NCBI GenBank assembly: GCA_900541205.1
Contig: UQIV01000001.1
Location: forward strand, 124,001 to 188,000
Length of the DNA: 64,000 nt
From: an uncultured Collinsella sp.
GTDB taxonomy: Bacteria; Actinomycetota; Coriobacteriia; Coriobacteriales; Coriobacteriaceae
Reading direction: 5' to 3'
The position numbers and the translations under genes are program-made. Under the pieces are notes generated by a model. The model ran no database searches and had not been told where the DNA came from. It saw nothing but the letters and a program-made list of their open reading frames with translations. Positions 41,995-50,212 of this stretch are shown here, one piece after another. Numbering within the stretch: the first letter of the stretch is position 1; every line of letters begins with the position of its first letter.

Positions 41995-43299
41995 ATGGAG
42001 AAAACCGCAGAGCAGCTGCGCCGCGAGCACATTGCCCTAGAGGGCGACACCCATGGCAAGAACAAATGGGCGATTCTGTTTACCGTGCTCATCATGACGT
42101 TTATGGTGTGTCTGGATTCGACCGTCGTGACCGTGGCGCTGCCCGTGATGCAAAAGGAGCTGGGCGTGGGCCTCGATCGCATTCAGCTGGTAAGCTCGGT
42201 GTATCTGCTTGCGACTTGCGTGGCTATGTTGCCGTTTGGCCGTCTGGGCGACGTGCGCGGCAAGGTGAATGTGTTCCAGCTGGGCGTCATCGTCTTTTCG
42301 GTCGGTTCGCTGCTGTGCGGCCTTTCGGCCTCGCTCGAAGTTCTTATTCTGGCACGCATTGTGCAGGGCGTCGGTTGCGCGGCGGCCATGGCTAACAACA
42401 TGGGTATCATCACCGAGTCGTTCCCGGCGCGCGAACGAGGCCGTGCCATGGGTATTCTCGCGACCTTCGTGGCCCTCGGCATGATGTGTGGCCCCGTGCT
42501 GGGCGGCATGCTGGTGGCAAGCTTTCCCTGGGAGAGTATCTTCCTCATCAACCTGCCCATTGGCGTCATCTCGTTTATCGTGGGGCTCTATACGCTACCG
42601 CATGTTAAGCCGGAGGCCGGTGAGCGCCCTATGTCCCTGATTGAGGCTGCTCGTCGCTGCTTTGCAAATTCGGCCTTCACCATCAACCTTGCCTGCATGC
42701 TCATTGTGTTCGTTGGCATTGGCGCATCCGAGTTTATTCTGCCGTTCTATTTTCAGGACGCCCACGGCTTTGGTTCTGACATCTCTGGACTACTCTTTTT
42801 GGCGCTGCCGATGGTGAATGCCTTTATCGGCCCGCTTTCGGGTACGGTTTCGGACCGTGTCGGCTGCGAGGGCCCCACGGCGGTCGGCCTGGGCGTGTAC
42901 GTGTGCGGTCTCTTTGCGGTAAGCACGCTCGACGAGCACTCTTCTATCCCTGTGATCGTGTGCTGCGTCGCATTTATGTCGTGCGGTACGTCGATTTTCC
43001 AGAGCCCCAACAACTCGCTGTACATGGGCTCGGCTCCGCGCGAGGCGCTCGGTTTTGCGGGCAGCTTGGGCAGTTTGGCGCGCTACGCCGGCATGGCACT
43101 CGGCATTACGGTGGCGTCTAATATCCTGTATGGGCAGATGAGCGTGGCGATGGGTGAGGCCGTGACCAGTTTTGTTGCAGGCCGTCCGGATGTGTTCCTG
43201 TTCGGCTTTCGCTCGGTGTTCTACGTGCTCATGGGTGTGGCCGCTGCGGGTTTTGCGCTCGCCATGGTGCGTTTGGTGAGGATGCGCGCCCGCCATTAG
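41995..43299 (+). CDS. MFS transporter, DHA2-like drug/proton antiporter
   Basis: A 434-residue major facilitator protein. The N-terminal part has the DHA2/EmrB-type motif D1 FMVCLDSTVVTVALPVMQ, motif A FGRLGDVRGK and motif C GPVLGGMLVASFPWESIFLINLPIGV. It is short for DHA2 (usually 14 helices and 470 or more residues); I count about 12 hydrophobic segments. ATG 41995 is 5 bases after GAAAGGA. Substrate unknown. It stands alone between two terminators. Confidence 0.85.
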   Translation: MEKTAEQLRREHIALEGDTHGKNKWAILFTVLIMTFMVCLDSTVVTVALPVMQKELGVGLDRIQLVSSVYLLATCVAMLPFGRLGDVRGKVNVFQLGVIVFSVGSLLCGLSASLEVLILARIVQGVGCAAAMANNMGIITESFPARERGRAMGILATFVALGMMCGPVLGGMLVASFPWESIFLINLPIGVISFIVGLYTLPHVKPEAGERPMSLIEAARRCFANSAFTINLACMLIVFVGIGASEFILPFYFQDAHGFGSDISGLLFLALPMVNAFIGPLSGTVSDRVGCEGPTAVGLGVYVCGLFAVSTLDEHSSIPVIVCCVAFMSCGTSIFQSPNNSLYMGSAPREALGFAGSLGSLARYAGMALGITVASNILYGQMSVAMGEAVTSFVAGRPDVFLFGFRSVFYVLMGVAAAGFALAMVRLVRMRARH

Positions 43300-43458
43300 C
43301 TTGTGGTGGCAGACTTGCCACGAATCGGGCCTATCTACTGGTCTTGCAGCTTTATGGTGCGATGTGGCTTGTGGGGCAGGCGGGGGTCGGTCCGTGGTAG
43401 ACTATCGAACAACGTTTATTAATCGCGCGGTATCGTTGCCGCGAGAAGGGGTTGCGCC

Positions 43459-44037
43459 ATGCAGGAGCTTGAGGATCGTATTCGCCATGACGGCATCGTA
43501 AAGGCCGGTAACGTCCTTAAGGTTGATGCCTTCCTCAACCACCAATGCGACGTTGAGCTGTTCGACCACATGGGCGCCGAGTGGGCCCGTCTGTTCGAGG
43601 GTGTCGAGATCAACAAGATCCTGACGATCGAGGCTTCGGGCATTGGCATGGCTTGCATTGCAGCCCAGCATTTTGGCGGCGTGCCGGTGGTCTTTGCCAA
43701 GAAGGCACAGTCCATCAACCTCGACGGCGAGCAGTATGCCACGACCATCTACTCCTTTACCAAGCAGAAGGAGTACCCGGTTATCGTTGGCAAGCGCTTC
43801 CTGTCCGAGGGCGACAAGGTCCTGATTATCGACGACTTCCTGGCCAACGGCTGCGCGCTCGAGGGTCTTATCAAGATCTGCGAGGCTGCGGGTGCCGAGG
43901 TGTCCGGTATTGGCATTGCGGTGGAGAAGGGCTTCCAAGGCGGTGGCGATAAGCTCCGCAAGCGCGGCTTCCGCGTTGAGAGCCTGGCCCGTATCGCCGA
44001 TATGGACTGTGAGAACGGCGAGATCACCTTCGCCTAG
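43459..44037 (+). CDS. xpt: Xanthine phosphoribosyltransferase Xpt
   Basis: Xpt salvages xanthine to XMP using PRPP. The 192-residue protein begins MQELEDRIRHDGIVKAGNVLKVDAFLNHQ, the typical Xpt N-terminus, contains KILTIEASGIGMACIAA and the PRPP-binding motif KVLIIDDFLANGCALEGL. ATG 43459 follows AGAAGGGG. I found no purine riboswitch in the preceding 159 bases; TAGACT near 43398 may be the -10. A strong terminator follows. Confidence 0.93.
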   Translation: MQELEDRIRHDGIVKAGNVLKVDAFLNHQCDVELFDHMGAEWARLFEGVEINKILTIEASGIGMACIAAQHFGGVPVVFAKKAQSINLDGEQYATTIYSFTKQKEYPVIVGKRFLSEGDKVLIIDDFLANGCALEGLIKICEAAGAEVSGIGIAVEKGFQGGGDKLRKRGFRVESLARIADMDCENGEITFA

Positions 44038-44064
44038 GCTCGCAACACAAGCGATTGGTATGCG

Positions 44065-44100
44065 ATGTGACAAAGGGACTGTCCCTTTGTCACATTTTTT
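44065..44100 (+). terminator. Strong terminator after xpt
   Basis: ATGTGACAAAGGGAC (44065-44079) and GTCCCTTTGTCACAT (44081-44095) form a 14-15 bp perfect stem with a minimal loop, followed by a T-run to 44100. Confidence 0.92.
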
Positions 44101-44120
44101 GTATGAGGGGAGGTGTTGAT

Positions 44121-44501
44121 ATGGATGAGAACAAGATGGGATGGCGCGAGTATGCGCGCTATGCCGAGATGTCGGTCGAGGAGTTGGCGCGCGATTGCGA
44201 GGTGCAGGTGTTTCGCGCGACGGGTCCGGGCGGGCAGGGTGTGAACACGACGGATTCAGCGGTGCGCATGAAGCATGGGCCCACGGGGATTACCGTGACG
44301 GCGCGCGAGAGCCGCAGTCAGTTTCAGAATCGCGCGAGCTGTTTGCGTAAGCTGAGGACAGAGCTTGAGCGTCGCGGGCGTCCACCGCGTCGACGCGTAA
44401 AGACCAAGGTGCCTCAACGCTCTCGCCAGCGCAGGCTCAATGACAAGCACTTCAACGCCATTAAAAAGGCCAACCGTCGCAAGCCGGACAGCGACGAATA
44501 G
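44121..44501 (+). CDS. Release-factor-like GGQ protein (ArfB/mtRF-R type)
   Basis: A stand-alone peptidyl-tRNA hydrolysis domain of class I release factors. The 126-residue protein has ATGPGGQGVNTTDSAVRM (GGQ at 37-39), GITVTARESRSQFQNR, and a long Arg/Lys-rich C-terminal tail (RRRVKTKVPQRSRQRRLNDK) like the ribosome-tunnel tail of ArfB and mtRF-R. It has no codon-recognition domain, so a stalled-ribosome rescue role is likely. ATG 44121 follows GAGGGGAGG. It is followed by an inverted repeat. Confidence 0.83.
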   Translation: MDENKMGWREYARYAEMSVEELARDCEVQVFRATGPGGQGVNTTDSAVRMKHGPTGITVTARESRSQFQNRASCLRKLRTELERRGRPPRRRVKTKVPQRSRQRRLNDKHFNAIKKANRRKPDSDE

Positions 44502-44507
44502 CCACCC

Positions 44508-44580
44508 CTAAGTTGCGGTGAAATAGGGACTGTTTATGCAGCTAAAGCCGCAAGGCAGTCCCTATTTCACCGCAACTTAG
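44508..44580. repeat. Inverted repeat, AGTTGCGGTG family copy 3
   Basis: Perfect 25-bp arms (44508-44532 and 44556-44580) with a 23-base loop; the left arm contains AGTTGCGGTGAAATAGGGAC. It fills nearly the whole 85-base gap between the convergent release-factor-like and lipid-kinase genes. Confidence 0.93.
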
Positions 44581-44586
44581 GTGGGG

Positions 44587-45549
44587 CTAGCGGGTTGGGT
44601 GCCAGACTTGGAGGGCACCGGGTAGGATGTCGACCTCGATGTGCGAGGCGACAACGGGCTCCCCGTCGGCCTGGATGGGGTAGTCGGGCTCCTCAAAGGT
44701 AAGCTCGGCATGGCGACAGCGGCGCATGCGAACCGGTGGCAGCTTGGTGTGGTGGCCATCTTTGGCCGAAAGGAACATGGGAAGCGCGACCGCACGCGGA
44801 ACGGGGCCGCAGGCGTAGCAGACGTCGAATATACCGTCACAGGGGTCAGCGTCGGGACAGATGCGATAGCCCGAGCCATAGGTAGGACCCAGCTGAATCG
44901 CCATGATGATTGCCCTCACGCGCTCGGCGGGCGCCCCGTCAAAGCTGACTGTCATGGGGTAGTTGCGATAGCGTAGGCCAAACTGCTCAAGTCCCGAGAG
45001 GGTGTAGAGCGGCGCGCCCGTCAAGCCGGTCTTTTTGCGCAGCTCGGTGGTGCCAAGGCCGATGGCGGCATCGATGCCAACCGAAAGCGTCTGGTCGTAG
45101 TACTCAACGGTAGCCTCGCCGCTACCGCTTGCTGGGTTCCATGAGCGAATACGCCCGATGTCTTGACGCTGCAGCTCACAGGTGAGCAGCGCGCCAAAAT
45201 CCTTACCGGAGAAATCTTCGATACCGAGCGTTTGGGCAAAATCGTTGCCGGAGCCAACGGGTAGGACGGCAAGGGCAGGACGGCCCGATTCATCCTGCGT
45301 CATGAGTCCATTGACGACCTCGTGGATCACGCCGTCGCCGCCAAGGGCGATAACGGTGCGATAGCCCTGAGCCTGGGCGGCCAGCTCCTTGGCGTGTCCC
45401 ATGCGCTCGGTCAGCACCAGGTCAAACTGGGATGTGCGCGCGGTCATGTCCAAAAAGCGCTGCAGGCGCTCGGCAACCTCATGCGCGGCGCCCGACTGGG
45501 CGGCAGGATTGGCGATGATGAGGGTGCGACCAAAATCAGTTGCGTGCAT
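44587..45549 (-). CDS. Diacylglycerol kinase-like lipid kinase (DagK/YegS family)
   Basis: A soluble diacylglycerol/lipid kinase of the LCB5/DagK fold. The 320-residue protein has TLIIANPAAQSGAAH, the nucleotide motif VIALGGDGVIHEVVNGLM, AVLPVGSGNDFAQTLG, and a C-terminal beta-sandwich domain ending PIQADGEPVVASHIEVDILPGALQVWHP. I chose the start at 45549 because GGGAG precedes it on the minus strand; two in-frame ATGs further upstream lack ribosome-binding sites. It is probably involved in phosphatidic acid recycling. Confidence 0.88.
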   Translation of the reverse strand: MHATDFGRTLIIANPAAQSGAAHEVAERLQRFLDMTARTSQFDLVLTERMGHAKELAAQAQGYRTVIALGGDGVIHEVVNGLMTQDESGRPALAVLPVGSGNDFAQTLGIEDFSGKDFGALLTCELQRQDIGRIRSWNPASGSGEATVEYYDQTLSVGIDAAIGLGTTELRKKTGLTGAPLYTLSGLEQFGLRYRNYPMTVSFDGAPAERVRAIIMAIQLGPTYGSGYRICPDADPCDGIFDVCYACGPVPRAVALPMFLSAKDGHHTKLPPVRMRRCRHAELTFEEPDYPIQADGEPVVASHIEVDILPGALQVWHPTR

Positions 45550-45635
45550 GGGGCGACTCCCGGCGTGTGACATGGCAGTGCGGTCGTGCTCGGGTCGAAT
45601 TGCCCCCGATTGTGGCTGCACGGCGATTATTACAT

Positions 45636-47057
45636 CTACTCTATCAGGTCGTTGTGGCGCTCGATAGCATCCGCTACCGTACCGCCCTCATCCACAATAA
45701 GCGAACGGCGCTTGGGTGAGATGATGCGCTGGGCGGGGTACACGCCGCGGTGCCCGCCGGTTAGGTAGCTGATAAAGGCCACGATGACAAAGAACCCGGC
45801 GGCCGTGCCGTGGAACAGGTCGATGGCCATCATGCAGGTGGTGATGGGCACGTTGAGGCCGGCACAGAACACGCCGAGCATGCCCAGCGCCGCCAGAAAG
45901 CTGGGGTCGATTCCGACGAGGCAACCGATCCAGCCGCCGAGCGCCGCACCGATGCCAAACAGGGGCGTGACCTCGCCGCCTTGGAAGCCGGCGCCCAGGG
46001 TCAGCGCTGTGACGACCAACTTGATGGCTGCGTCCGCCAGGGTGGTGTTGCCGGCGAACCCGGCGCCTGAGAGCCAGGTGGCAAGGCCGGCATACTTCCA
46101 GGCGTCGAGCATCGCGTAGGCCGCGAGCACCACGAGCGCGCCCACGAGTGCGCGAACGAGGTAATTGGTGATAATGCGACCGTACAGGCTCTTGACGGTT
46201 CGAACCGACCAGGCAAAGAGGCGTGCCGTCAGACCGAAGATGATGGCGCTGATAACAACGATGGCAACCGTCCGCGGCGTCATGCCGGGAACGCTGGCGA
46301 TGACATTCGCCTCGTACTCGGTACCCAGGGCGAGTGATGTAAAGTAGCCGGTAAACGAGGCGACCAGGCAGTAGATGCCCGCGGTGTAGTCGATCTTGCC
46401 GATAAAGCACATCTCCATGCCAAAGAAAGCTCCGGCAAGGGGCGAACCGAATACGGCGCCAAAGGCCGATGAGATGCCGGCGAGCATGAGGTCGTGGTGG
46501 TCATGCTTTTTGAGGTGGGCGAGGCTCGAGATGTTGCTGGCGATGGTGCCGCCAATCTGCACCGCGGCTCCCTCGCGACCGGCCGATCCGCCCGTTAGGT
46601 GCGTGAGCGTGGAGCAGACGAAGGTGAGGACGGCCATGCGCATATGGATGAGGCGGGTGCCCAGAGCGGAGTCGATGACCAGGTTGTTGCCACGCTTTGC
46701 GGCGAGACCGTGGTTCTTGTAGACCCACGCGGTGGCCATGCCCACAACGGGAAGCAAGGCGTAGACCCACGCATGGCGCTCGCGATAGTCGGTCGCGATA
46801 TTCAGCGAGGCCAAAAACGCCCAGGCGGCAACGCCCATGGCGAGCGAGACAATGATGACGAGTGCGAGCAACTTGGCGCTCGCGAGTAGGTTGCGGGCGT
46901 TGCGGCGCGTGTCGGCAGCCAAGAGGTGCTCGGAGCGGGTGAGCTGATGCCTGCCTGCCGTGATGACGTCGTTCAGGGAGAAAAAACCGCCTTCGTCGAG
47001 CGGCTGGGAATGATCCTGCGCTTCGTTTGCGCTTTCGGGTTTGTCGTTATGAGCCAT
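45636..47057 (-). CDS. CLC family antiporter, CLC-F (fluoride/proton)-like
   Basis: A 473-residue CLC transporter with an N-terminal cytoplasmic tail of about 60 residues and many membrane helices. The external gating Glu motif is present (GGSAGREGAAVQIGG, Glu162). The usual helix D motif GSGIP is replaced by GNNLV (123-127), and the segment TLGAGFQGGEVTPLFGIGAALGG is present; both resemble the fluoride-specific CLC-F branch. No crcB/fluoride riboswitch is visible upstream, so fluoride export is an inference; chloride is the alternative. ATG 47055-47057 follows AAGAGGAA on the minus strand. Confidence 0.82.
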   Translation of the reverse strand: MAHNDKPESANEAQDHSQPLDEGGFFSLNDVITAGRHQLTRSEHLLAADTRRNARNLLASAKLLALVIIVSLAMGVAAWAFLASLNIATDYRERHAWVYALLPVVGMATAWVYKNHGLAAKRGNNLVIDSALGTRLIHMRMAVLTFVCSTLTHLTGGSAGREGAAVQIGGTIASNISSLAHLKKHDHHDLMLAGISSAFGAVFGSPLAGAFFGMEMCFIGKIDYTAGIYCLVASFTGYFTSLALGTEYEANVIASVPGMTPRTVAIVVISAIIFGLTARLFAWSVRTVKSLYGRIITNYLVRALVGALVVLAAYAMLDAWKYAGLATWLSGAGFAGNTTLADAAIKLVVTALTLGAGFQGGEVTPLFGIGAALGGWIGCLVGIDPSFLAALGMLGVFCAGLNVPITTCMMAIDLFHGTAAGFFVIVAFISYLTGGHRGVYPAQRIISPKRRSLIVDEGGTVADAIERHNDLIE

Positions 47058-47267
47058 ACGTTCCTCTTTTAGGTTGCAACGCAAGCATTATAAAACGCGG
47101 TAAACGCGACGAGCCGGTGGGTTGGTTTCCATTCTGTTTCGCGGCCTGCAACCGACAGGTGTATTTGCGGATATAGGCCGAGTCGCGGTCGTGCGTCGGG
47201 GGATTATACTGAGACAAGCATAAAGAATCGGCGCCCGTGTTGTGCGCCGTGGCATTAAGAGGTGCAT

Positions 47268-48530
47268 ATGGCAGAGAAACTCATTCCGCTGGAGGACGCA
47301 CAGTCGATTATCCTGTCGCATGTTGCTCCGACCGATCTCGTCGAGATTCCCGTGTGGCAGGCCACCGGTCTTCCCTTGGCCGAGGACGCGGTGGCCGACA
47401 TCGACATCTCGCCGTTTGCCAACAGTGCTATGGACGGATATGCCGTGCGCTCGGCGGACTTGGCGCAGGCGTCTGGCGAGGCGCCGGTGACGCTCGACGT
47501 TATCGGACACGAGGCTGCGGGACATGTGTTTGAGGGCGTAATCGGCGCGGGCGAGACGGTCCGCATCATGACGGGCGCGCCGGTACCCGAAGGTGCCGAT
47601 GCCGTGGTGAAATACGAGATCGTCGATGTGCTCGACGGTGACGGCAACGAGGGCTCGCGTGTGAGGTTCTCGGCGCCGGCCAAGGTGGGGGAGAACGTTC
47701 GCTCTGCCGCCGAGGAGGCCCATGCCGGCGACGTCGTGATGCGCGCCGGTGAGGTAGTGGCTCCGGCCGGCGCCGGCCTGCTGGCAAGCGCCGGTTACGC
47801 GAGCGCGAAGGTCCATGCCGCTCCGCGCGTGGGCATTATCTCGCTGGGCACGGAGCTGGTCGCGCCGGGTGAGCTGCCGGCGCGCGGGCAGATTCGCGAC
47901 TCCAACTCGTCGGCGTTGATGGCCGAAGCGCTCGATGCCGGCGCCGAGCCCGTGTTCTACGGCATTGCGCCCGATGATGAGCAGGCGATTGCCGAGCTGG
48001 TTCATCGTGCCGTGCAGGAGTGCGACTTTGTCATTACGAGCGGCGGCGCCTCTTCGGGCGATTACGACTATGTGACGGCGCTGGTCAGGCGCGAGGGCGA
48101 GGTGCTGTTCGATCGCATCTCGATGCGTCCGGGCAAAGCCATCACGTTTGGTCTGCTTGGGGACAAGCCATATTTGGGGCTTTCGGGCAATCCCGCGGCG
48201 GCGTATGTGGGCTTCGAGATGCTCGCCCGCCCGGCGATTCGCAAGATGCGCGGCTTTTCCGAGGGCGTGCGTCCCGTGCAGCAGGCGACGCTCACACACG
48301 GCGTGAAGAAGCGCCAGGACCGACGCTTCTTCGATCGCGCCACGGTTTTGCGCGACCCCGAGACCGGTGAATTGTTGGTGACCGAGGCCAAGACGCAGAA
48401 CTCGGCGCTGCTTGGAACTATGCAGCGTGCGAACTGCCTGTTGCGTATTGACGAAGGACCGTGCGAGCTCAAGGTGGGAGATGCCGTGGACGTTGTGCGC
48501 GTCGACCTGCCCGAGGGAACGGTGCTATAG
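47268..48530 (+). CDS. moeA: Molybdopterin molybdenumtransferase MoeA
   Basis: MoeA inserts molybdate into adenylylated molybdopterin. The 420-residue protein has SAMDGYAVRSADLA, RIMTGAPVPEGADAVVKYE, RGQIRDSNSSALMAEA, the MoCF-type motif TSGGASSGDYDYV, RPGKAITFG and LSGNPAAAYVGFEML, in the right order, plus the C-terminal domain IV. ATG 47268 is 5 bases after AAGAGG; GTG 47262 overlaps that site. mogA starts 10 bases downstream, and modABC follow. Confidence 0.95.
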   Translation: MAEKLIPLEDAQSIILSHVAPTDLVEIPVWQATGLPLAEDAVADIDISPFANSAMDGYAVRSADLAQASGEAPVTLDVIGHEAAGHVFEGVIGAGETVRIMTGAPVPEGADAVVKYEIVDVLDGDGNEGSRVRFSAPAKVGENVRSAAEEAHAGDVVMRAGEVVAPAGAGLLASAGYASAKVHAAPRVGIISLGTELVAPGELPARGQIRDSNSSALMAEALDAGAEPVFYGIAPDDEQAIAELVHRAVQECDFVITSGGASSGDYDYVTALVRREGEVLFDRISMRPGKAITFGLLGDKPYLGLSGNPAAAYVGFEMLARPAIRKMRGFSEGVRPVQQATLTHGVKKRQDRRFFDRATVLRDPETGELLVTEAKTQNSALLGTMQRANCLLRIDEGPCELKVGDAVDVVRVDLPEGTVL

Positions 48531-48540
48531 GAGGAACGCT

Positions 48541-49020
48541 ATGGAGTTGAAGATATCGATCGTGACGTGCTCGGATACGCGCGACTTTGCCCAGGACGAG
48601 GCGGGCGCTGCCCTCGAGGAGCTCATCGTGGCGCAGGGCTGGACGGTCGCCTCGCATGTGGTCGTGCGCGACGACGCCAGCGAGATCGGTGATGCCATTG
48701 TGGAAGCCGCCGATGAGTGCCACGCCAATGTCGTGCTCACCTGCGGTGGCACGGGGCTTTCGATGCGCGATGTGACGCCCGAGGCGACGCGTGCCGTCTG
48801 CGACCGCGATGTGCCGGGTATTGCCGAGGCAATCCGTGCATACTCCATGACCAAGACGCGCCGCGCCATGCTCTCGCGCGCCGTGTGCATGCAGCGTGGG
48901 TATACGCTTGTCGTAAACTTTCCCGGTTCTACGAAGGCCGCCCGCGAAAGCTGGGAGGCCATAGCGGACCAGTTGGAGCATGCGGCTCAGATGACAGCGG
49001 GCGGCGGACATACCAACTAG
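48541..49020 (+). CDS. mogA: Molybdopterin adenylyltransferase MogA/MoaB
   Basis: MogA adenylylates molybdopterin ahead of MoeA. The 159-residue protein has ISIVTCSDTRDFAQDEAG, the substrate-binding motif LTCGGTGLSMRDVTPEAT, and SRAVCMQRGYTLVVNFPGSTKAARESWEAI. ATG 48541 follows AGGAGGAA. It is in an operon with moeA. A short hairpin (GGGGCGACC/GGTCGCTCC near 49036-49059) follows. Confidence 0.92.
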   Translation: MELKISIVTCSDTRDFAQDEAGAALEELIVAQGWTVASHVVVRDDASEIGDAIVEAADECHANVVLTCGGTGLSMRDVTPEATRAVCDRDVPGIAEAIRAYSMTKTRRAMLSRAVCMQRGYTLVVNFPGSTKAARESWEAIADQLEHAAQMTAGGGHTN

Positions 49021-49110
49021 GCGGTTTACCTGCGGCGGGGCGACCTCATCGGTCGCTCCGCTATTGTTCTCCGCCGAATCGACGCCGAGGTGCATGGTAA
49101 CTTGAAACTA

Positions 49111-49163
49111 TATTCTCTGGTGAGAATAAATTCTCACTATCATTATTCGCGCGAAAGTATAAT
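49111..49163 (+). promoter_or_regulatory. modA promoter with clustered GAGAAT half-sites
   Basis: TATAAT at 49158-49163 is a clear -10, but the -35 position (around 49135-49140, CACTAT) is poor. Just upstream lie overlapping dyads: TATTCTC-TGGT-GAGAATA (49111-49128) and TGAGAAT-AA-ATTCTCA (49121-49136). A weak -35 under such palindromes suggests regulator-dependent expression of the molybdate importer. Confidence 0.6.
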
Positions 49164-49223
49164 CTAGTAACAGAATAAAGCCCGCGGCGGGGTGCCCGGG
49201 TGTACCGTTCGAAAGGGTTGAAC

Positions 49224-50096
49224 ATGTTCGATATGGTTTCTCGCCGCGGATTCGTCTCGCTTTCTGCTGTCGCCGCTGCCGGCCTTGGCCTTGCCGGGTG
49301 CTCCGGCAATAAGGCGCCTGAGTCGACTGGCTCCGATGCCGGCTCCGCCAAGACTTCGTCCAAGAAGGCTGTCGAGCTGCAGGTTTTTGCCGCCAACTCA
49401 CTCGAGAAGGCTCTGCCCGAGGTCCAGGAGCTTTACACCGAGCAGACCGGCACCACGTTTGCCGACACGCAGTTTAAGGCGTCTGGCGACCTCGTCGAGC
49501 AGATGCGCGCCGGTGCCGCCGTCGACGTGCTCATCACAGCCTCCAAGGGCACCATGGACGACGCCGAAGCCGCCGAGCTCGTCGACGCCGACACCCGTGA
49601 GGATATGTTCGTCAACGACCTCGTGATCATTCGCGCCGAGGGCTCCGATACCAAGGTCGAGGCCATCGCGGACGTCGCCAACCTGGACGGCAAGATCGCC
49701 ATTGGCGACGCCAAGACCGTCCCCGCCGGCAAGTACGCCAACCAGGCGCTGGCTTCCGTGGGCCTCTACACCGGCACCGAGGGCGACGACGGCGAGTATG
49801 CTCCCGAGATCGCCGACAAGGTGGCCCTGGCCGACAAGGTCGGCACCGCTGCTTCTTACGTCTCTACAGGCGACTGCGTGGCCGGTTTTGTCTACAGCTC
49901 CGATATCTTCCGCTACGACGGCATCGAGGAGGCCTTCGTGTGCCCCGAGGATTCGCACAAGCCCATCGTGTACCCGGGTGCCGTTGCCGAGAGCTCCGAG
50001 TACGCCGACGAAGCCAAGGCGTTCATCGACTTCTGTCTGACCAACAAGAAAGCCCAGAAGATTTGGGCCAAGTACGGCTTTGAGCTTTCCGAGTAG
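49224..50096 (+). CDS. modA: Molybdate-binding lipoprotein ModA
   Basis: ModA is the extracytoplasmic molybdate/tungstate receptor. The 290-residue protein starts with a signal that has both a twin-arginine motif (SRRGFVSL) and a lipobox (LAGC), so it is probably a Tat-exported lipoprotein. The mature part shows VFAANSLEKALPEVQELY, KASGDLVEQMRAGAAVDVLITAS, KIAIGDAKTVPAGKYANQAL and GFVYSSDIF, typical of ModA. ATG 49224 follows GAAAGGG with 6 bases spacing. Confidence 0.92.
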   Translation: MFDMVSRRGFVSLSAVAAAGLGLAGCSGNKAPESTGSDAGSAKTSSKKAVELQVFAANSLEKALPEVQELYTEQTGTTFADTQFKASGDLVEQMRAGAAVDVLITASKGTMDDAEAAELVDADTREDMFVNDLVIIRAEGSDTKVEAIADVANLDGKIAIGDAKTVPAGKYANQALASVGLYTGTEGDDGEYAPEIADKVALADKVGTAASYVSTGDCVAGFVYSSDIFRYDGIEEAFVCPEDSHKPIVYPGAVAESSEYADEAKAFIDFCLTNKKAQKIWAKYGFELSE

Positions 50097-50128
50097 TGCG
50101 AAAGGGCACTGTATAACGATATTCTTGA

Positions 50129-50161
50129 GGGCGGGCGTTCTTGCGATCGCCTGTCCTTTTT
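50129..50161 (+). terminator. Intercistronic terminator between modA and modB
   Basis: GGGCGGGCG (50129-50137) pairs with CGCCTGTCC (50148-50156) through nine pairs including two wobbles, followed by TTTTT. Located inside the modABC operon, it should lower modB and modC expression relative to modA. Confidence 0.7.
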
Positions 50162-50212
50162 GATTGAACCGGCGTGCCTGCACGCCGTTGCCCTGTGTTT
50201 GAGGAGTCGCCC

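Noticed and set aside
43300..43458. Purine riboswitch upstream of xpt
   Set aside because: None of the conserved purine-aptamer loop and junction sequences is seen, and the region is GC-rich with no terminator/antiterminator pair.
47058..47200. Fluoride (crcB) riboswitch upstream of the CLC gene
   Set aside because: The conserved pseudoknot blocks were not found on the minus strand; only a TATAAT-like -10 (47087-47092) is visible.
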